64,000 nucleotides of DNA from Metabacillus niabensis (GCF_020524345.1 NZ_JAIVLH010000014.1:1-64000); one strand, 5' to 3'; counted from the stretch's first letter, positions 1 to 8,933 are shown. Notes: generated by a model not told the origin, from the sequence alone. Numbers and translations: made by a program.

Positions 1-61
1 GTTGTCCTTCTTGATATTCTTTCACTACCATAAGCTTAAATTTTTCATCATATCTAGACAT
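1..61 (-). CDS. IS3-family transposase OrfA, N-terminal fragment (runs off the window)
   Basis: Reading from the ATG at 61 toward position 1 gives about 20 codons beginning MSRYDEKFKLMVVKEYQ. This is the usual opening of the helix-turn-helix OrfA of IS150-type elements, which binds the terminal repeats and is normally joined to OrfB by programmed frameshifting. The frame is open to the window edge. It lies directly inside the element's terminal hairpin, as expected. Family assignment rests on this short stretch plus the end sequence. Confidence 0.65.
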   Translation of the reverse strand, partial: MSRYDEKFKLMVVKEYQEGQ

Positions 62-69
62 TAATAAAA

Positions 70-109
70 CACCCCAAAAGTTAGATTCTTTACTCTAACT
101 TTTGGGGTG
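70..109. repeat. Perfect 16-bp inverted repeat inside the IS end
   Basis: CACCCCAAAAGTTAGA at 70-85 is exactly complementary to 94-109, with an 8-nt loop. In an IS3-type element this lies between the terminus and the transposase start. It could form a hairpin that limits read-through transcription into the transposase, an inference from other elements. Confidence 0.8.
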
Positions 110-280
110 CAGTTCAAATTTGTGGGGGGTTTTTTATTTGTAAAGTACAATCAATCTGAAAAATAGTAAGAAAGCTGCTCAAATAATTCCATAAATAGAT
201 TGATGCTAGTGTTAAAACTTTTTCTATGGTAGAGTGGAACATGTGTCATTTGGTAGAATAAAAAGGTCTTTTGTTATATT

Positions 281-335
281 TGAAATATAATTGTAATATT
301 ATATACATTGTTTTGTCATTTTTTGATGATATACT
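281..335 (+). promoter_or_regulatory. Candidate WalR box and promoter of the CwlO-like gene
   Basis: TGAAAT (281-286), five bases, TGTAAT (292-297) fits the WalR direct-repeat consensus TGTWAH-N5-TGTWAH with one mismatch. Downstream lie TTGTTT (308-313), a 16-nt spacer and TATACT (330-335) with an extended TGA just before the -10. In B. subtilis cwlO is activated by WalRK, so the site fits the gene. The rest of 117-430 shows no gene; the 5' leader would be about 90 nt. Confidence 0.5.
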
Positions 336-430
336 ACTAATTGTGGCAAATCTGAGTATAAAGTAATATTTTTAATAGATACATAGGAAAAAATACTGAT
401 TGTACGAGAGAAACGAAAGTAGGGAAGAGA

Positions 431-1669
431 ATGTCGAAAAAGAAACTAGTTATCATGAATTTAGCAGTCATGATCGGATTAGGAAGTTCATTTGCTATTC
501 CTTCGGCTAACGCTGAAACGGCAGAGCGTACAGAAATTCAGGAAAATATAAAAGATGCAACTCAAGATGTAGAGAAAATACAACAAGAGTTGGCTGAATT
601 AAAAAAGCAAAGCGAACGTGTTGAAGCAGCAATTAATGATAACACAAAGAAAATTGAAGAAACTGAATCAAAAATAGAAACAGCTCAAACTGAAATCTCA
701 ACAATGGAATCAGAGATTGCAAAGCTGGAAAAAGCAATTAAAGAGAGAACAGATATTTTAAAACAACGTGCAATTTCTTACCAACATAGTGGTGGTAATG
801 TAGAGTATATAGATGTGTTATTAGGTTCTAATAGTTTTAGTGATTTTGTCAATCGTGCTGTTGCAGTGGGTAAGATTGTTGAAGCTGACCGTGCAATGAT
901 TCAACAACAAGAAGCAGACGAACAAGAATTAAATGAAAAGAAAGTTTCAAAAGTTGAAGCGCTTTCAGATTTAGAAGGTATGAAATCAGAGTTAGAGGGT
1001 ATGCAGGAACAAATCCTAACTCAAAAAAAGGAAAATGATACTTTAATAGGACAACTAAAAGATGAAGAAACTGCAAAACTAGCTGCAGTAAATAGCCTTA
1101 AGCAAAAAGAAGCGAATTTAGCTGCTCAAGAAGCTGCGGCTGCTGCAATCGCTCAGGGTTCATCAAATTCATCAAATTCATCAAATGATTCTTCTAGTGA
1201 TTCATCAAGTTCAGTAAAACTAGCAAAAGGAACTTCTTCTAAAACGACAACTGTTGAATCTACACCTGTAAATCCGAATGGAACAGTGAATGATTTAATT
1301 CGTGCTGGGTATAAGTATATCGGAAACTCAGTTTATGTCTTTGGTGGCGGAAGAAATTCCTATGATGTAGCAAATGGTCGCTTTGATTGTTCTGGATTTG
1401 TGCATTGGGCATTCTCTACAATAGGAGTAAGCGTAGGTGCAAGCACTGACTCTCTTAAATATGCAGGTAAACAGGTTTCTACAAGCAATATGCAACCTGG
1501 AGACTTAGTATTCTTTAACACTTACAAAACAGATGGACATGTTGGCATCTATGTAGGTGGAGGTAAATTTATCGGATCACAAAGCTCAACTGGTGTAGCT
1601 ATTGCTGATATGTCCAGCGGTTATTGGGCTCAAAAATTTAACGGACGTGTAGTACGCGTAAGCATGTAA
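431..1669 (+). CDS. cwlO: Secreted DL-endopeptidase, NlpC/P60 family, CwlO-like
   Basis: A 412-residue exported cell-wall hydrolase expected to cut D-Glu to diamino-acid bonds in peptidoglycan stem peptides during elongation. Residues 1-28 form a signal peptide ending SANA. About 30-235 is a long Glu/Lys/Gln-rich coiled coil of the CwlO/PcsB type, which in relatives contacts FtsEX. A Ser/Asn-rich linker follows (about 241-262). The C-terminal NlpC/P60 domain (about 285-412) has the catalytic Cys320 in FDCSGF and His370 in GHVGIY. It is somewhat shorter than B. subtilis CwlO. The gene stands alone, with a candidate WalR box upstream and a terminator downstream. Confidence 0.85.
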   Translation: MSKKKLVIMNLAVMIGLGSSFAIPSANAETAERTEIQENIKDATQDVEKIQQELAELKKQSERVEAAINDNTKKIEETESKIETAQTEISTMESEIAKLEKAIKERTDILKQRAISYQHSGGNVEYIDVLLGSNSFSDFVNRAVAVGKIVEADRAMIQQQEADEQELNEKKVSKVEALSDLEGMKSELEGMQEQILTQKKENDTLIGQLKDEETAKLAAVNSLKQKEANLAAQEAAAAAIAQGSSNSSNSSNDSSSDSSSSVKLAKGTSSKTTTVESTPVNPNGTVNDLIRAGYKYIGNSVYVFGGGRNSYDVANGRFDCSGFVHWAFSTIGVSVGASTDSLKYAGKQVSTSNMQPGDLVFFNTYKTDGHVGIYVGGGKFIGSQSSTGVAIADMSSGYWAQKFNGRVVRVSM

Positions 1670-1677
1670 TACTTTTT

Positions 1678-1710
1678 AAAAGCTGACACATAATTGTCAG
1701 CTTTTTGTTT
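1678..1710 (+). terminator. Rho-independent terminator after the CwlO-like gene
   Basis: AGCTGACA (1681-1688) pairs with TGTCAGCT (1695-1702) around a 6-nt loop, followed by a T-rich run. It begins nine bases after the stop codon. Confidence 0.8.
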
Positions 1711-1792
1711 TGAAAAAATACTTATGTACTTAATAAATTCCCAATTCCAATATATCTAAACATGTTTTTGATAAAAATTATGAAGAAGAAAC

Positions 1793-1907
1793 TTGCAATT
1801 CAAGAGCCTATATAATAGAATATAAATCGTAATAATTACGTTTTATACTAATTTTTAGTTAAAATTATTCTGTGGGTATAAAATATAAATCGTAATAATA
1901 TCGATTT
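1793..1907 (+). promoter_or_regulatory. Zur-controlled promoter with two Zur boxes
   Basis: Two near-palindromic 21-bp sites match the Bacillus Zur box (AAATCGTAAT-N-ATTACGATTT): 1824-1844 (one mismatch at the right end) and 1887-1907 (right arm more degenerate). A sigma-A-like promoter TTGCAA (1793-1798), 17 nt, TAGAAT (1816-1821) puts box 1 over the transcription start. Box 2 lies in the leader just before the ribosome site. Zur with zinc would block this promoter, so the downstream genes should be on only in zinc shortage. Confidence 0.85.
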
Positions 1908-1925
1908 GTAAAAGGAGAAAGATGA

Positions 1926-3116
1926 ATGGCCAAAAGAAAAATTCCTGTAACAGTGTTAAGTGGATATTTAGGTGCGGGCAAAACAACATTATTAAATCAT
2001 ATTTTAATGAACAAAGAAAATAGGAGGATTGCTGTAATAGTCAATGATATGAGTGAAGTCAATATTGATGCCTCACTTATTAAACAAGGAGGTTTTACGA
2101 GGACAGATGAAAAGCTTGTTCAACTTCAAAATGGATGTATTTGTTGTACACTTCGAGAAGATCTAATTGTTGAAGTGAAAAAGCTTGTGGAACAAGGGGA
2201 TATTGATTATTTAGTTATTGAATCTACCGGTATTTCTGAGCCGATACCTGTGGCACAAACTTTTTCATATATAGATGAGGAACTCGGAATTAATTTAACT
2301 GATAGTTGTGTTCTTGATGCGATGATTACTGTGGTTGATGCGAACAGGTTTTGGCATGATTTTGCTTCAGGGGAAACATTACTTGATCGAAAAGAAGCGA
2401 CAGATCTATCTGATACGAGAGAAGTAGTTGATTTACTTATAGATCAAATCGAATTCGCCAACATTCTACTATTAAATAAAACAGACTTGGTAAATGAAGA
2501 GGATGCTAAGGAATTAAGTGGAGTAATCCATAAGTTAAATCCTAAAGCCAAGATTATTGAAACCAGTTTTTCAAAGGTTTCATTGGCTGAAATTTTAGAT
2601 ACAGAGTTATTTGATTTTGAGGAGGCTAGTCAAGCCGCTGGATGGATTCAGGAGCTTGTTAATGAACATATACCTGAAACAGAAGAGTATGGTATTTCGT
2701 CATTTGTTTACAAACAAAAGCGTCCATTTCATCCAGAAAGATTTATGACCTGGTTAGAAAACTGGCCAGTTGACGTTGTTAGAGCAAAAGGATTTTTTTG
2801 GCTCGCATCGAGAAACGAAATAACAGGTCTTCTCTCTCAGGCTGGCCCCTCTATCACCATTCAAGGTGCAGGTGAATGGATTGCAACATATCCAGTGGAA
2901 GAACAAGAGGTCATTTTGAAAGAGGAACCAGAGTTGCTTAAAAAATGGGATAAACGTTATGGTGATCGCATAACGGAATTAGTGATGATTGGAATTGATA
3001 TGAACCGTGATGAAATTGAAGCAAGTCTTAATCTATGTTTATTAACAGATGCTGAAATGCAACAAAACTGGTCTCAGTTTAATGATCCACTTCCAGCATT
3101 TGACGTAGCAAACTAA
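1926..3116 (+). CDS. Zinc-responsive G3E GTPase, CobW/COG0523 family (ZagA/YciC type)
   Basis: A 396-residue P-loop GTPase thought to act as a cytosolic metallochaperone in zinc starvation. The Walker A GYLGAGKT is at residues 13-20. The family's metal-binding CxCC motif is present as CICC at 71-74, and NKTD for guanine recognition lies near 180. A C-terminal CobW_C domain follows. In B. subtilis the Zur-regulated member YciC (ZagA) delivers zinc to a folate enzyme under starvation. Two Zur boxes upstream and a zinc-free L33 gene 18 bp downstream support the same role here. The client protein cannot be told from sequence. Confidence 0.88.
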   Translation: MAKRKIPVTVLSGYLGAGKTTLLNHILMNKENRRIAVIVNDMSEVNIDASLIKQGGFTRTDEKLVQLQNGCICCTLREDLIVEVKKLVEQGDIDYLVIESTGISEPIPVAQTFSYIDEELGINLTDSCVLDAMITVVDANRFWHDFASGETLLDRKEATDLSDTREVVDLLIDQIEFANILLLNKTDLVNEEDAKELSGVIHKLNPKAKIIETSFSKVSLAEILDTELFDFEEASQAAGWIQELVNEHIPETEEYGISSFVYKQKRPFHPERFMTWLENWPVDVVRAKGFFWLASRNEITGLLSQAGPSITIQGAGEWIATYPVEEQEVILKEEPELLKKWDKRYGDRITELVMIGIDMNRDEIEASLNLCLLTDAEMQQNWSQFNDPLPAFDVAN

Positions 3117-3134
3117 AAATTAGGAGGAAAAATA

Positions 3135-3284
3135 ATGAGAGTAAATATTACATTAGCATGCACAGAAACAGGAGACCGTAATTATATTACAACAAAAAAT
3201 AAACGAAACAATCCAGATCGAATTGAATTGAAAAAGTATTGCCCGCGATTAAAAAGATATACTTTACATCGTGAAACTAAATAA
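3135..3284 (+). CDS. rpmG: 50S ribosomal protein L33, zinc-independent form
   Basis: A 49-residue basic protein opening [17 protein letters not shown], clearly L33 of the large ribosomal subunit. The zinc-binding form has two CxxC pairs. Here each pair has only one cysteine (Cys9 in CTET and Cys36 in YCPRL), so it should not bind zinc. Its position behind the Zur-controlled GTPase, with its own TAGGAGGAAAAATA ribosome site, fits a substitute L33 made in zinc shortage so that zinc held in ribosomes can be released, a strategy known in B. subtilis and Streptomyces. Confidence 0.93.
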   Translation: MRVNITLACTETGDRNYITTKNKRNNPDRIELKKYCPRLKRYTLHRETK

Positions 3285-3301
3285 AAAATTAGGTAAGAAT
3301 G

Positions 3302-3335
3302 AAAAAGACTGTCACCTAAGACAGTCTTTTTTATT
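3302..3335 (+). terminator. Terminator of the Zur operon
   Basis: AAAAAGACTGTC (3302-3313) pairs with GACAGTCTTTTT (3320-3331) around a 6-nt loop, ending in a T run. The stretch 3336-3579 holds no gene that I can support. Confidence 0.85.
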
Positions 3336-3579
3336 CGTTCGGAAGATTATATGGAGAGTAGTATAAAAATGATTGACTACCTTTAAGGACTTTGCAATGA
3401 AGCAAATTTTCTAACATGAAAAGGAATCGTTGTCATGACAGATTGTACAAATTAATGAGTTTATTTTTCAAAATGTAACATATTTTATAGAAATTTGAAT
3501 AAAGTGATAAAAAAGAAGGATATTTATCAGTTTTTGTCTAATATCATTAAGGCATTCACACAATGAAAGTGGTGAAAAA

Positions 3580-4716
3580 GTGAACTCGATATCTGGATCA
3601 GGTTGTTCGGTTGAAGAGAAGGTAATTAAGTTTTTGGAGAAAGTACAGAGTGAGTTTTTAGGAATGTGGCTAGAAAATGTTATTGTAACTGAAAATGATA
3701 TCTTCAAAGATCGGGTAGGGCATAATGGATACGAAATGTATCAATTGGTCAAAAAATCTTTGTTGCAGACAACAAGTGATGATGAACTGAAAGAGCTTGC
3801 TTATAAAGTAGCAAAGGAACGCGTACTAAGTAAAAGCAATATCGGAGAGTTTGTTTTCAATATGAATATAGGAAGAAGCACGCTTATTAAATATGTCAAC
3901 AAGTCAGGTGTTTCTATCCAGGAACTTCAGCCAATCATTGACAGAATTAACGATCATTTCGACAGGTATTGTTTTCATGCTGTTACAAGATATACAGAGT
4001 TAAAAGATATTGAGATAAATGAAAAAATGCTTTTTGTGAATCAGTCACATAAAGATCGATTATCACTACTAGGTCAAATGTCTTCAAGTTTTGTGCATGA
4101 ATTTAGAAATCCATTAACATCTGTGATGGGATTTATGAAGTTGCTAAAAAATGAGCATCCCAATTTAAAATATATGGATACGATTGAACATGAGTTGGAT
4201 CAGTTAAAGTTTAGAATTACTCAATTCTTACATGCTTCCAGGTTAGATTCCGGAGAAAAAACGCACAAAGAGATTCAAGTAGACAACCTCTTTTCTGATA
4301 TTATTTCTTTTTTATACCCGAGTATAGTAGATGGGGATGTAAATGTATCAACCTCTATTGATCCTAATTGCAAGATAATAGCTGCAAAGGATGAAATAAA
4401 ACAAGTGTTGGTTAATATCATTTTAAATTCCATTGATGCTTTAAAACAAAAAAATTCTATGGAGCGTAATCTATGGATTACCTGTGAAAAAACTGAACAT
4501 ACAATCTTCTTTAAGATAACAAATAATGGCCCTAAAATCCCCGAAGAAATAAGGGAAACGATTTTTGAACCTTTTTACACAACTAAGAGCTTTGGAACGG
4601 GAATTGGATTATATGTTTGTAAATCAATCATAGAAAAACATCATGGAACCATTTTTTGCGAATCAGATCAGCATCAAACCTCTTTTGTGATTAGATTACC
4701 TGAAAAAGTAGAATGA
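3580..4716 (+). CDS. Soluble sensor histidine kinase with RsbRD-like N-terminal domain
   Basis: A 378-residue kinase without membrane segments, so it senses a cytosolic signal. Residues 1 to about 130 form an all-helical domain that resembles the RsbRD-type N-terminus of some Bacillus kinases; the ligand is unknown. The phospho-acceptor His173 lies in VHEFRNPLT, followed by HATPase motifs (N box near VLVNIILNSIDAL, G boxes GTGIGLYVC). The catalytic part is closest to sporulation-type Kin kinases. No response regulator is adjacent, which is usual for kinases feeding the Spo0 phosphorelay, but that link is inference. It starts with GTG at 3580; the in-frame ATG-like upstream triplets do not keep the frame open. 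Confidence 0.75.
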   Translation: MNSISGSGCSVEEKVIKFLEKVQSEFLGMWLENVIVTENDIFKDRVGHNGYEMYQLVKKSLLQTTSDDELKELAYKVAKERVLSKSNIGEFVFNMNIGRSTLIKYVNKSGVSIQELQPIIDRINDHFDRYCFHAVTRYTELKDIEINEKMLFVNQSHKDRLSLLGQMSSSFVHEFRNPLTSVMGFMKLLKNEHPNLKYMDTIEHELDQLKFRITQFLHASRLDSGEKTHKEIQVDNLFSDIISFLYPSIVDGDVNVSTSIDPNCKIIAAKDEIKQVLVNIILNSIDALKQKNSMERNLWITCEKTEHTIFFKITNNGPKIPEEIRETIFEPFYTTKSFGTGIGLYVCKSIIEKHHGTIFCESDQHQTSFVIRLPEKVE

Positions 4717-4750
4717 ACCGATCTTAATTGTTATTGAGATCGGTTTTTTT
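4716..4750 (+). terminator. Terminator after the kinase gene
   Basis: AACCGATCT (4716-4724) pairs with AGATCGGTT (4737-4745), followed by seven T. The stem begins inside the stop codon. Confidence 0.8.
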
Positions 4751-4819
4751 AGGTTTTTATTGAAATAAGAAATTTCTCAAAATTTCAGTTTTTGCCTATT
4801 TATCTTTTTAAGTACTTCA

Positions 4820-4828
4820 TGTTATACT
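4820..4828 (+). promoter_or_regulatory. Extended -10 promoter of the PFK-like/tkt operon
   Basis: TGTTATACT carries a TGn extension directly before a TATACT -10 box (4823-4828). No strong -35 is seen at the matching distance, as is common for extended -10 promoters. It would start transcription about 55 nt before the ATG at 4890. Confidence 0.45.
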
Positions 4829-4889
4829 AAACAACGTAACATATGTTCATTTAATTATGAACGAAATTTCGCATAAAGGGGTTACGATA

Positions 4890-5768
4890 ATGAAAATAGG
4901 TGTAGTTCATTTTGGTTGTGCTTCAGCAGGCACAGCACAGATCGTTCGTACCCTAGTAGAAGAACTTTCCAGTCAAAGTTACAATGTTATTGGGATTGAA
5001 TGGGACGATACAGCAAAAAAGCTAAATCTAAAGGCACTTAATGAGAATACATATGGTTCTTTTGGTGCAAATTCCTATGTATTGAATGCTTTTCCAATTA
5101 CTATATGGAACGATCAAATATCCGTACTTGCTAGTGAATTAACAGAGCTTGATCAGGTTATTTTATTAGGGGATACAAAAGTTAATGTAACCGATTTTGC
5201 AGGAAAATTACTGCAAGTACCTGTTAGTATCTTTAATAACATTGACGATTCAGAACTCACTTTGGGTTATGATACTGCGCTAAATTCGATTGTGGAAAAT
5301 ATTGAAAGAGTAAGAGATACAGCCAGTTCTTTATCTTACGGGAAGGTACGAGTTTTTAACGTGCAAATTCCTGGTGCAGAGAATTCGAGGTTATTACATG
5401 ACACAGCACTGGCTGTTGAAGCTGAAGTAGTGGAGCGAGTTGATTCAACACTGATTGCTCTTTTGAAACAACATATTAAACAAAAAGAAGTGAACAATGA
5501 AGGATACACCTTTTTCATGATGGATCAAGATGTTGATCCTGTTGCATTAGAAGAACAATTTGGAGAATTTGACCTTGATTGGAAAGTCGTTGTGATCGAT
5601 GAATCACAATGCAGTGGTCCATATCCGACTGCATTAGATCGACTTCTCACAAATCAATTGAAAAAAGCAATTGTTGAATGGTCTACATCAGATCAACCAT
5701 CAGGTCAATTAATTATAAAAGATAAAAAAGCAGTATTAAAAGAAATATCATATTCGGAGGGAATATAA
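4890..5768 (+). CDS. Phosphofructokinase-like protein lacking the catalytic motifs (probable pseudoenzyme)
   Basis: A 292-residue protein that aligns along its length with ATP-dependent 6-phosphofructokinase: N-terminal Rossmann start, [19 protein letters not shown] at 126-144, and YPTALDRLL at 245-253. The active-site motifs are altered. The ATP loop SGGDxPGMN is FGCASAGTA (8-16). GGDGS is LGDTK (93-97). The catalytic TIDND is SIFNN (113-117), losing the proton-abstracting Asp and the metal Asp. The sugar-phosphate motif HIQRGG is ESQCSG (238-243). I infer a folded protein with no kinase activity, perhaps a metabolite sensor or partner protein. Its stop overlaps the transketolase ATG by one base, so the two are translationally coupled. 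I chose ATG 4890 because AAAGGGG precedes it; an ATG 33 bases upstream has no ribosome site. Confidence 0.75.
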   Translation: MKIGVVHFGCASAGTAQIVRTLVEELSSQSYNVIGIEWDDTAKKLNLKALNENTYGSFGANSYVLNAFPITIWNDQISVLASELTELDQVILLGDTKVNVTDFAGKLLQVPVSIFNNIDDSELTLGYDTALNSIVENIERVRDTASSLSYGKVRVFNVQIPGAENSRLLHDTALAVEAEVVERVDSTLIALLKQHIKQKEVNNEGYTFFMMDQDVDPVALEEQFGEFDLDWKVVVIDESQCSGPYPTALDRLLTNQLKKAIVEWSTSDQPSGQLIIKDKKAVLKEISYSEGI

Positions 5769-7780
5769 TGAGCGAATTAACAAAAGTAGAAAAATTATCA
5801 ATTGAAACGATCCGTACATTATCAATTGATGCAATTGAAAAAGCAAACTCAGGTCACCCGGGGATGCCAATGGGTACAGCACCTATGGCGTATACGTTAT
5901 GGACAAAATTCATGAATGTTAACCCTTCTAATCCTGAATGGTTTAATAGAGATCGTTTTGTATTATCAGCTGGACATGGTTCTATGCTTTTATACAGCCT
6001 TCTTCACCTTACAGGTTATGATGTATCAATGGATGATTTAAAATCATTCAGACAATGGGGAAGTAAAACTCCAGGACACCCTGAATTCGGGCATACACCA
6101 GGGGTAGATGCAACAACTGGTCCACTTGGACAAGGAATTGCGATGGCAGTTGGGATGGCAATGGCTGAGCGTCATTTAGCTGAAACATACAACAAACCAT
6201 CTTTCAACGTTGTAGATCATTTCACATATGCAATCTGTGGTGATGGAGACCTAATGGAAGGTATTTCTTCTGAGGCAGCATCATTAGCAGCACATTTAAA
6301 ACTTGGACGTTTAGTTGTACTTTATGATTCAAACGATATTTCTTTAGATGGTGATCTTGATCGTTCATTCTCTGAAAATGTTGAACAACGTTTCACAGCA
6401 CAAGGTTGGCAAGTAATTCGTGTTGAAGACGGAAATGATTTGAACGAAATTTCAAATGCAATTGAACAAGCGAAACAAGATTTAAACCGTCCTACGTTAA
6501 TTGAAGTAAAAACAACAATCGGATTTGGTTCTCCGAATAAATCTGGTAAATCTGCTTCACACGGTTCTCCACTAGGTGCAGATGAAATTAAATTAACAAA
6601 AGAGGCTTATGAGTGGACTTTTGAACAAGATTTCCATGTTCCAAATGAAGTATACGACCACTTTAACAAAACAGTGAAAGAAGCTGGAAGTGCAAAAGAA
6701 AATGAATGGAATGAATTAGTAGCAGGATATGAAAATGAGTATCCGGAGCTTGCAAAACAATTCAAAGATGCTATCAGCGGCGAGCTTCCAGAAGGTTGGG
6801 ATAAAGACATTCCAGTATACGAAGAAGGATCAAGCCTTGCATCACGTGCTTCTTCAGGAGAAGTATTAAATGGAATTGCGAAAAACCTTCCATCATTCTT
6901 TGGTGGTTCAGCAGATTTAGCTGGTTCTAATAAAACAACAATTAGCGGTAGCGGTGATTTCACAAGCGAAGATTACAGCGGCCGTAACATTTGGTTTGGT
7001 GTTCGCGAATTCGCAATGGGTGCAGCATTAAACGGTATGGCACTTCACGGTGGCTTACATGTATTCGGTGGAACATTCTTTGTATTCTCTGATTACTTAC
7101 GCCCTGCAATCCGCCTAGCGGCACTTATGAATTTACCAGTAACATATGTATTCACACATGACAGTATTGCTGTTGGTGAAGACGGTCCAACACATGAGCC
7201 GGTAGAACAACTTGCATCATTACGTGCAATGCCGAATCTTTCAGTGGTTCGCCCTGCAGACGGTAATGAAACAGCTGCAGCATGGAAAACAGCTATCGAG
7301 TCTAAATCAACTCCAACTGCACTTGTTTTAACTCGTCAAAACTTACCTACAATTAAAGGAACAAAAGATACGGCTTATGAAGGTGTTCAAAAAGGTGCTT
7401 ATGTCGTTTCACCTGCTGGAAAAGAAACAGCAGATGTTCTTTTACTAGCATCAGGTTCTGAAGTAGGATTAGCAGTAGAAGCACAACAAGCTCTTGCTCA
7501 AGAAGGCATTGAGGCAGCTGTTGTAAGTATGCCTGCATGGGATCGCTTCGAAAAGCAATCTGTTGAATACAAGCGTTCTGTCCTTCCTAAAGAAGTGAAA
7601 AAGCGTCTTGCAATTGAAATGGGATCTCCACTAGGATGGGATCGTTATTCAGGAGATGAAGGTGATATTTTAGCTATCAATACATTTGGTGCATCTGCTC
7701 CGGCAAATCGTATTCTAGCTGAATATGGCTTCACTGTTGAAAACGTAGTAGCTCGTGTGAAAAAATTAATTGCTGAATAA
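5768..7780 (+). CDS. tkt: Transketolase
   Basis: A 670-residue thiamine-diphosphate enzyme that moves two-carbon units between sugar phosphates in the pentose phosphate pathway. It is full length. The cofactor motif is [14 protein letters not shown] with the later Asn of the GDG-N motif; the N-terminal SGHPGMPMG and the central [18 protein letters not shown] are family signatures. Codon use changes to the favoured codons of a highly expressed gene. It begins at the overlapping TAATG with the PFK-like gene, with GGAGGGAATATA in front, so both are made from one transcript. Confidence 0.97.
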   Translation: MSELTKVEKLSIETIRTLSIDAIEKANSGHPGMPMGTAPMAYTLWTKFMNVNPSNPEWFNRDRFVLSAGHGSMLLYSLLHLTGYDVSMDDLKSFRQWGSKTPGHPEFGHTPGVDATTGPLGQGIAMAVGMAMAERHLAETYNKPSFNVVDHFTYAICGDGDLMEGISSEAASLAAHLKLGRLVVLYDSNDISLDGDLDRSFSENVEQRFTAQGWQVIRVEDGNDLNEISNAIEQAKQDLNRPTLIEVKTTIGFGSPNKSGKSASHGSPLGADEIKLTKEAYEWTFEQDFHVPNEVYDHFNKTVKEAGSAKENEWNELVAGYENEYPELAKQFKDAISGELPEGWDKDIPVYEEGSSLASRASSGEVLNGIAKNLPSFFGGSADLAGSNKTTISGSGDFTSEDYSGRNIWFGVREFAMGAALNGMALHGGLHVFGGTFFVFSDYLRPAIRLAALMNLPVTYVFTHDSIAVGEDGPTHEPVEQLASLRAMPNLSVVRPADGNETAAAWKTAIESKSTPTALVLTRQNLPTIKGTKDTAYEGVQKGAYVVSPAGKETADVLLLASGSEVGLAVEAQQALAQEGIEAAVVSMPAWDRFEKQSVEYKRSVLPKEVKKRLAIEMGSPLGWDRYSGDEGDILAINTFGASAPANRILAEYGFTVENVVARVKKLIAE

Positions 7781-7793
7781 TAGATCAAACAAC

Positions 7794-7824
7794 AGAGGCT
7801 GACGTATGTATAATGTCAGCCTCT
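7794..7824 (+). terminator. Hairpin after tkt, weak terminator
   Basis: AGAGGCTGAC (7794-7803) pairs perfectly with GTCAGCCTCT (7815-7824). The sequence after it (CATTTGTC) is not a real T run, so termination may be partial. Confidence 0.5.
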
Positions 7825-7871
7825 CATTTGTCATAGGAAAAGGCTCTTTCCTTTAAGATTGTTGTTTTTCC

Positions 7872-7912
7872 CAACACTTATTACAAAGCAACAAAGTTTG
7901 AAGAAATAGCCT
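7872..7912 (+). repeat. Solo copy of a dispersed repeat tail
   Basis: About 41 bases match 27322-27363 closely (both contain CAACAAAGTTTG followed by AAATAGCCT). At 27 kb the same tail ends a larger GC-rich element; here it stands alone, 26 bases before the deoR-like start. The function of the tail is unknown. Confidence 0.65.
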
Positions 7913-7938
7913 ATAAAAAAGATAATTAGGTGCTGTAA

Positions 7939-8883
7939 ATGGAAAAAGATAAACTTAATAAAATTGTTGAAGCGGCCAGACTTTATTATCAATTAGACTA
8001 TAGTCAGCAGGAAATTGCGAAAAAATTGGATGTTTCAAGACCAACTGTTTCCCGATTGCTTAAACAAGCAAAAGACTTGGGAATTGTTGAAATTAAAATC
8101 AATAATCCCACGGAAGCAGACGAATTATTAACTGAGCGTATAAAAGAAAAATTTGGACTAAAGGAAGTTGTCGTTGTATCTTTATCAGAGTATGACAATC
8201 GTTATATCAAACAACAGCTTGGAGAAGTAGCCGCAAACTATCTTCATAAAATTGTTAAGGATCATGATGTTATTGCGACATCTTGGGGTACGACAGTTTA
8301 TGAAGTAGCAATGAGGTTAAAGCAAAGACCATTAAGTCATACAACCATCGTTCAACTAAATGGCGGTGTAAGTCATTCGGAAACAAAAACCTATGCATCT
8401 GAAATTATTCATTTATTTGGTGAGGCCTTCCACACGCAAACGTTTTTGTTACCGCTGCCAGCTATCGTGGATCACATTGTTGTGAAACAAGCGATTGAAG
8501 CAGATCGCCATATTCATAAAATCCTTGATCTTGGTAAAAAAGCGAATATTGCAATCTTTAGTGTAGGAACACCTGTTGTTGACTCAGTATTATTACAGGC
8601 AGAGTATTTGTCCAGAGAAGATCAGCATCTTATACAATCCAAAGCAGCTGGTGAAATTTGCTCTCGCTTTTTCGATAAAAATGGAGAAATTTGTGTGGAG
8701 AGCTTAAATAACCGTACGATTGGAATTGAGCTGAATGAACTGGCCAAAAAGGAAAAATCGATATTAGTTGCCGGTGGTCCGAAAAAAGTAGAGGCTATAT
8801 ATGGTGCACTTAAAGGCAAGTATGCAAATGTATTGATCACAGATCAACAGACGGCAAATATTCTAGCAGATATGGGATCATAG
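7939..8883 (+). CDS. deoR: SorC/DeoR-type sugar-phosphate-responsive transcription regulator
   Basis: A 314-residue regulator with an N-terminal helix-turn-helix (about 20-50, DYSQQEIAKKLDVSRPTVSRLLKQA) and a C-terminal sugar-binding domain (about 60-314). Along its length it resembles B. subtilis DeoR, which represses the dra-nupC-pdp operon and is released by deoxyribose-5-phosphate; shared stretches include SWGTT, GEICSRFFD and GKYANVLITDQ. Those operon genes are not next to it here. A neighbouring transketolase gene makes another pentose-phosphate role possible. The effector is therefore inferred, not shown. Confidence 0.75.
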   Translation: MEKDKLNKIVEAARLYYQLDYSQQEIAKKLDVSRPTVSRLLKQAKDLGIVEIKINNPTEADELLTERIKEKFGLKEVVVVSLSEYDNRYIKQQLGEVAANYLHKIVKDHDVIATSWGTTVYEVAMRLKQRPLSHTTIVQLNGGVSHSETKTYASEIIHLFGEAFHTQTFLLPLPAIVDHIVVKQAIEADRHIHKILDLGKKANIAIFSVGTPVVDSVLLQAEYLSREDQHLIQSKAAGEICSRFFDKNGEICVESLNNRTIGIELNELAKKEKSILVAGGPKKVEAIYGALKGKYANVLITDQQTANILADMGS

Positions 8884-8933
8884 TTGTCTAGACTTGAAAA
8901 TTACGTTATCGTCATTTATAAGGAGGGAACGAT

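Larger units (their letters stand above)
1..116 (-). mobile_element. Left-edge remnant: 5' end of an IS3-family (IS150-type) insertion sequence
   Basis: The stretch runs from the outer end of an insertion sequence into its first reading frame, read on the minus strand; the rest lies outside the window. On the minus strand the element begins TGAACTGCACCCC, close to the TG...CTGCACCC ends known for the IS150 group of IS3. Just inside lies a perfect 16-bp inverted repeat (70-85 with 94-109, 8-nt loop), followed by the start of a transposase frame. The target-site duplication and far end cannot be seen, so whether the element is intact is unknown. Confidence 0.75.

Noticed and set aside
7794-7824. 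Hairpin after tkt as a full terminator
   Set aside because: The stem is good, but the T run is missing, so I list it only as a weak terminator.
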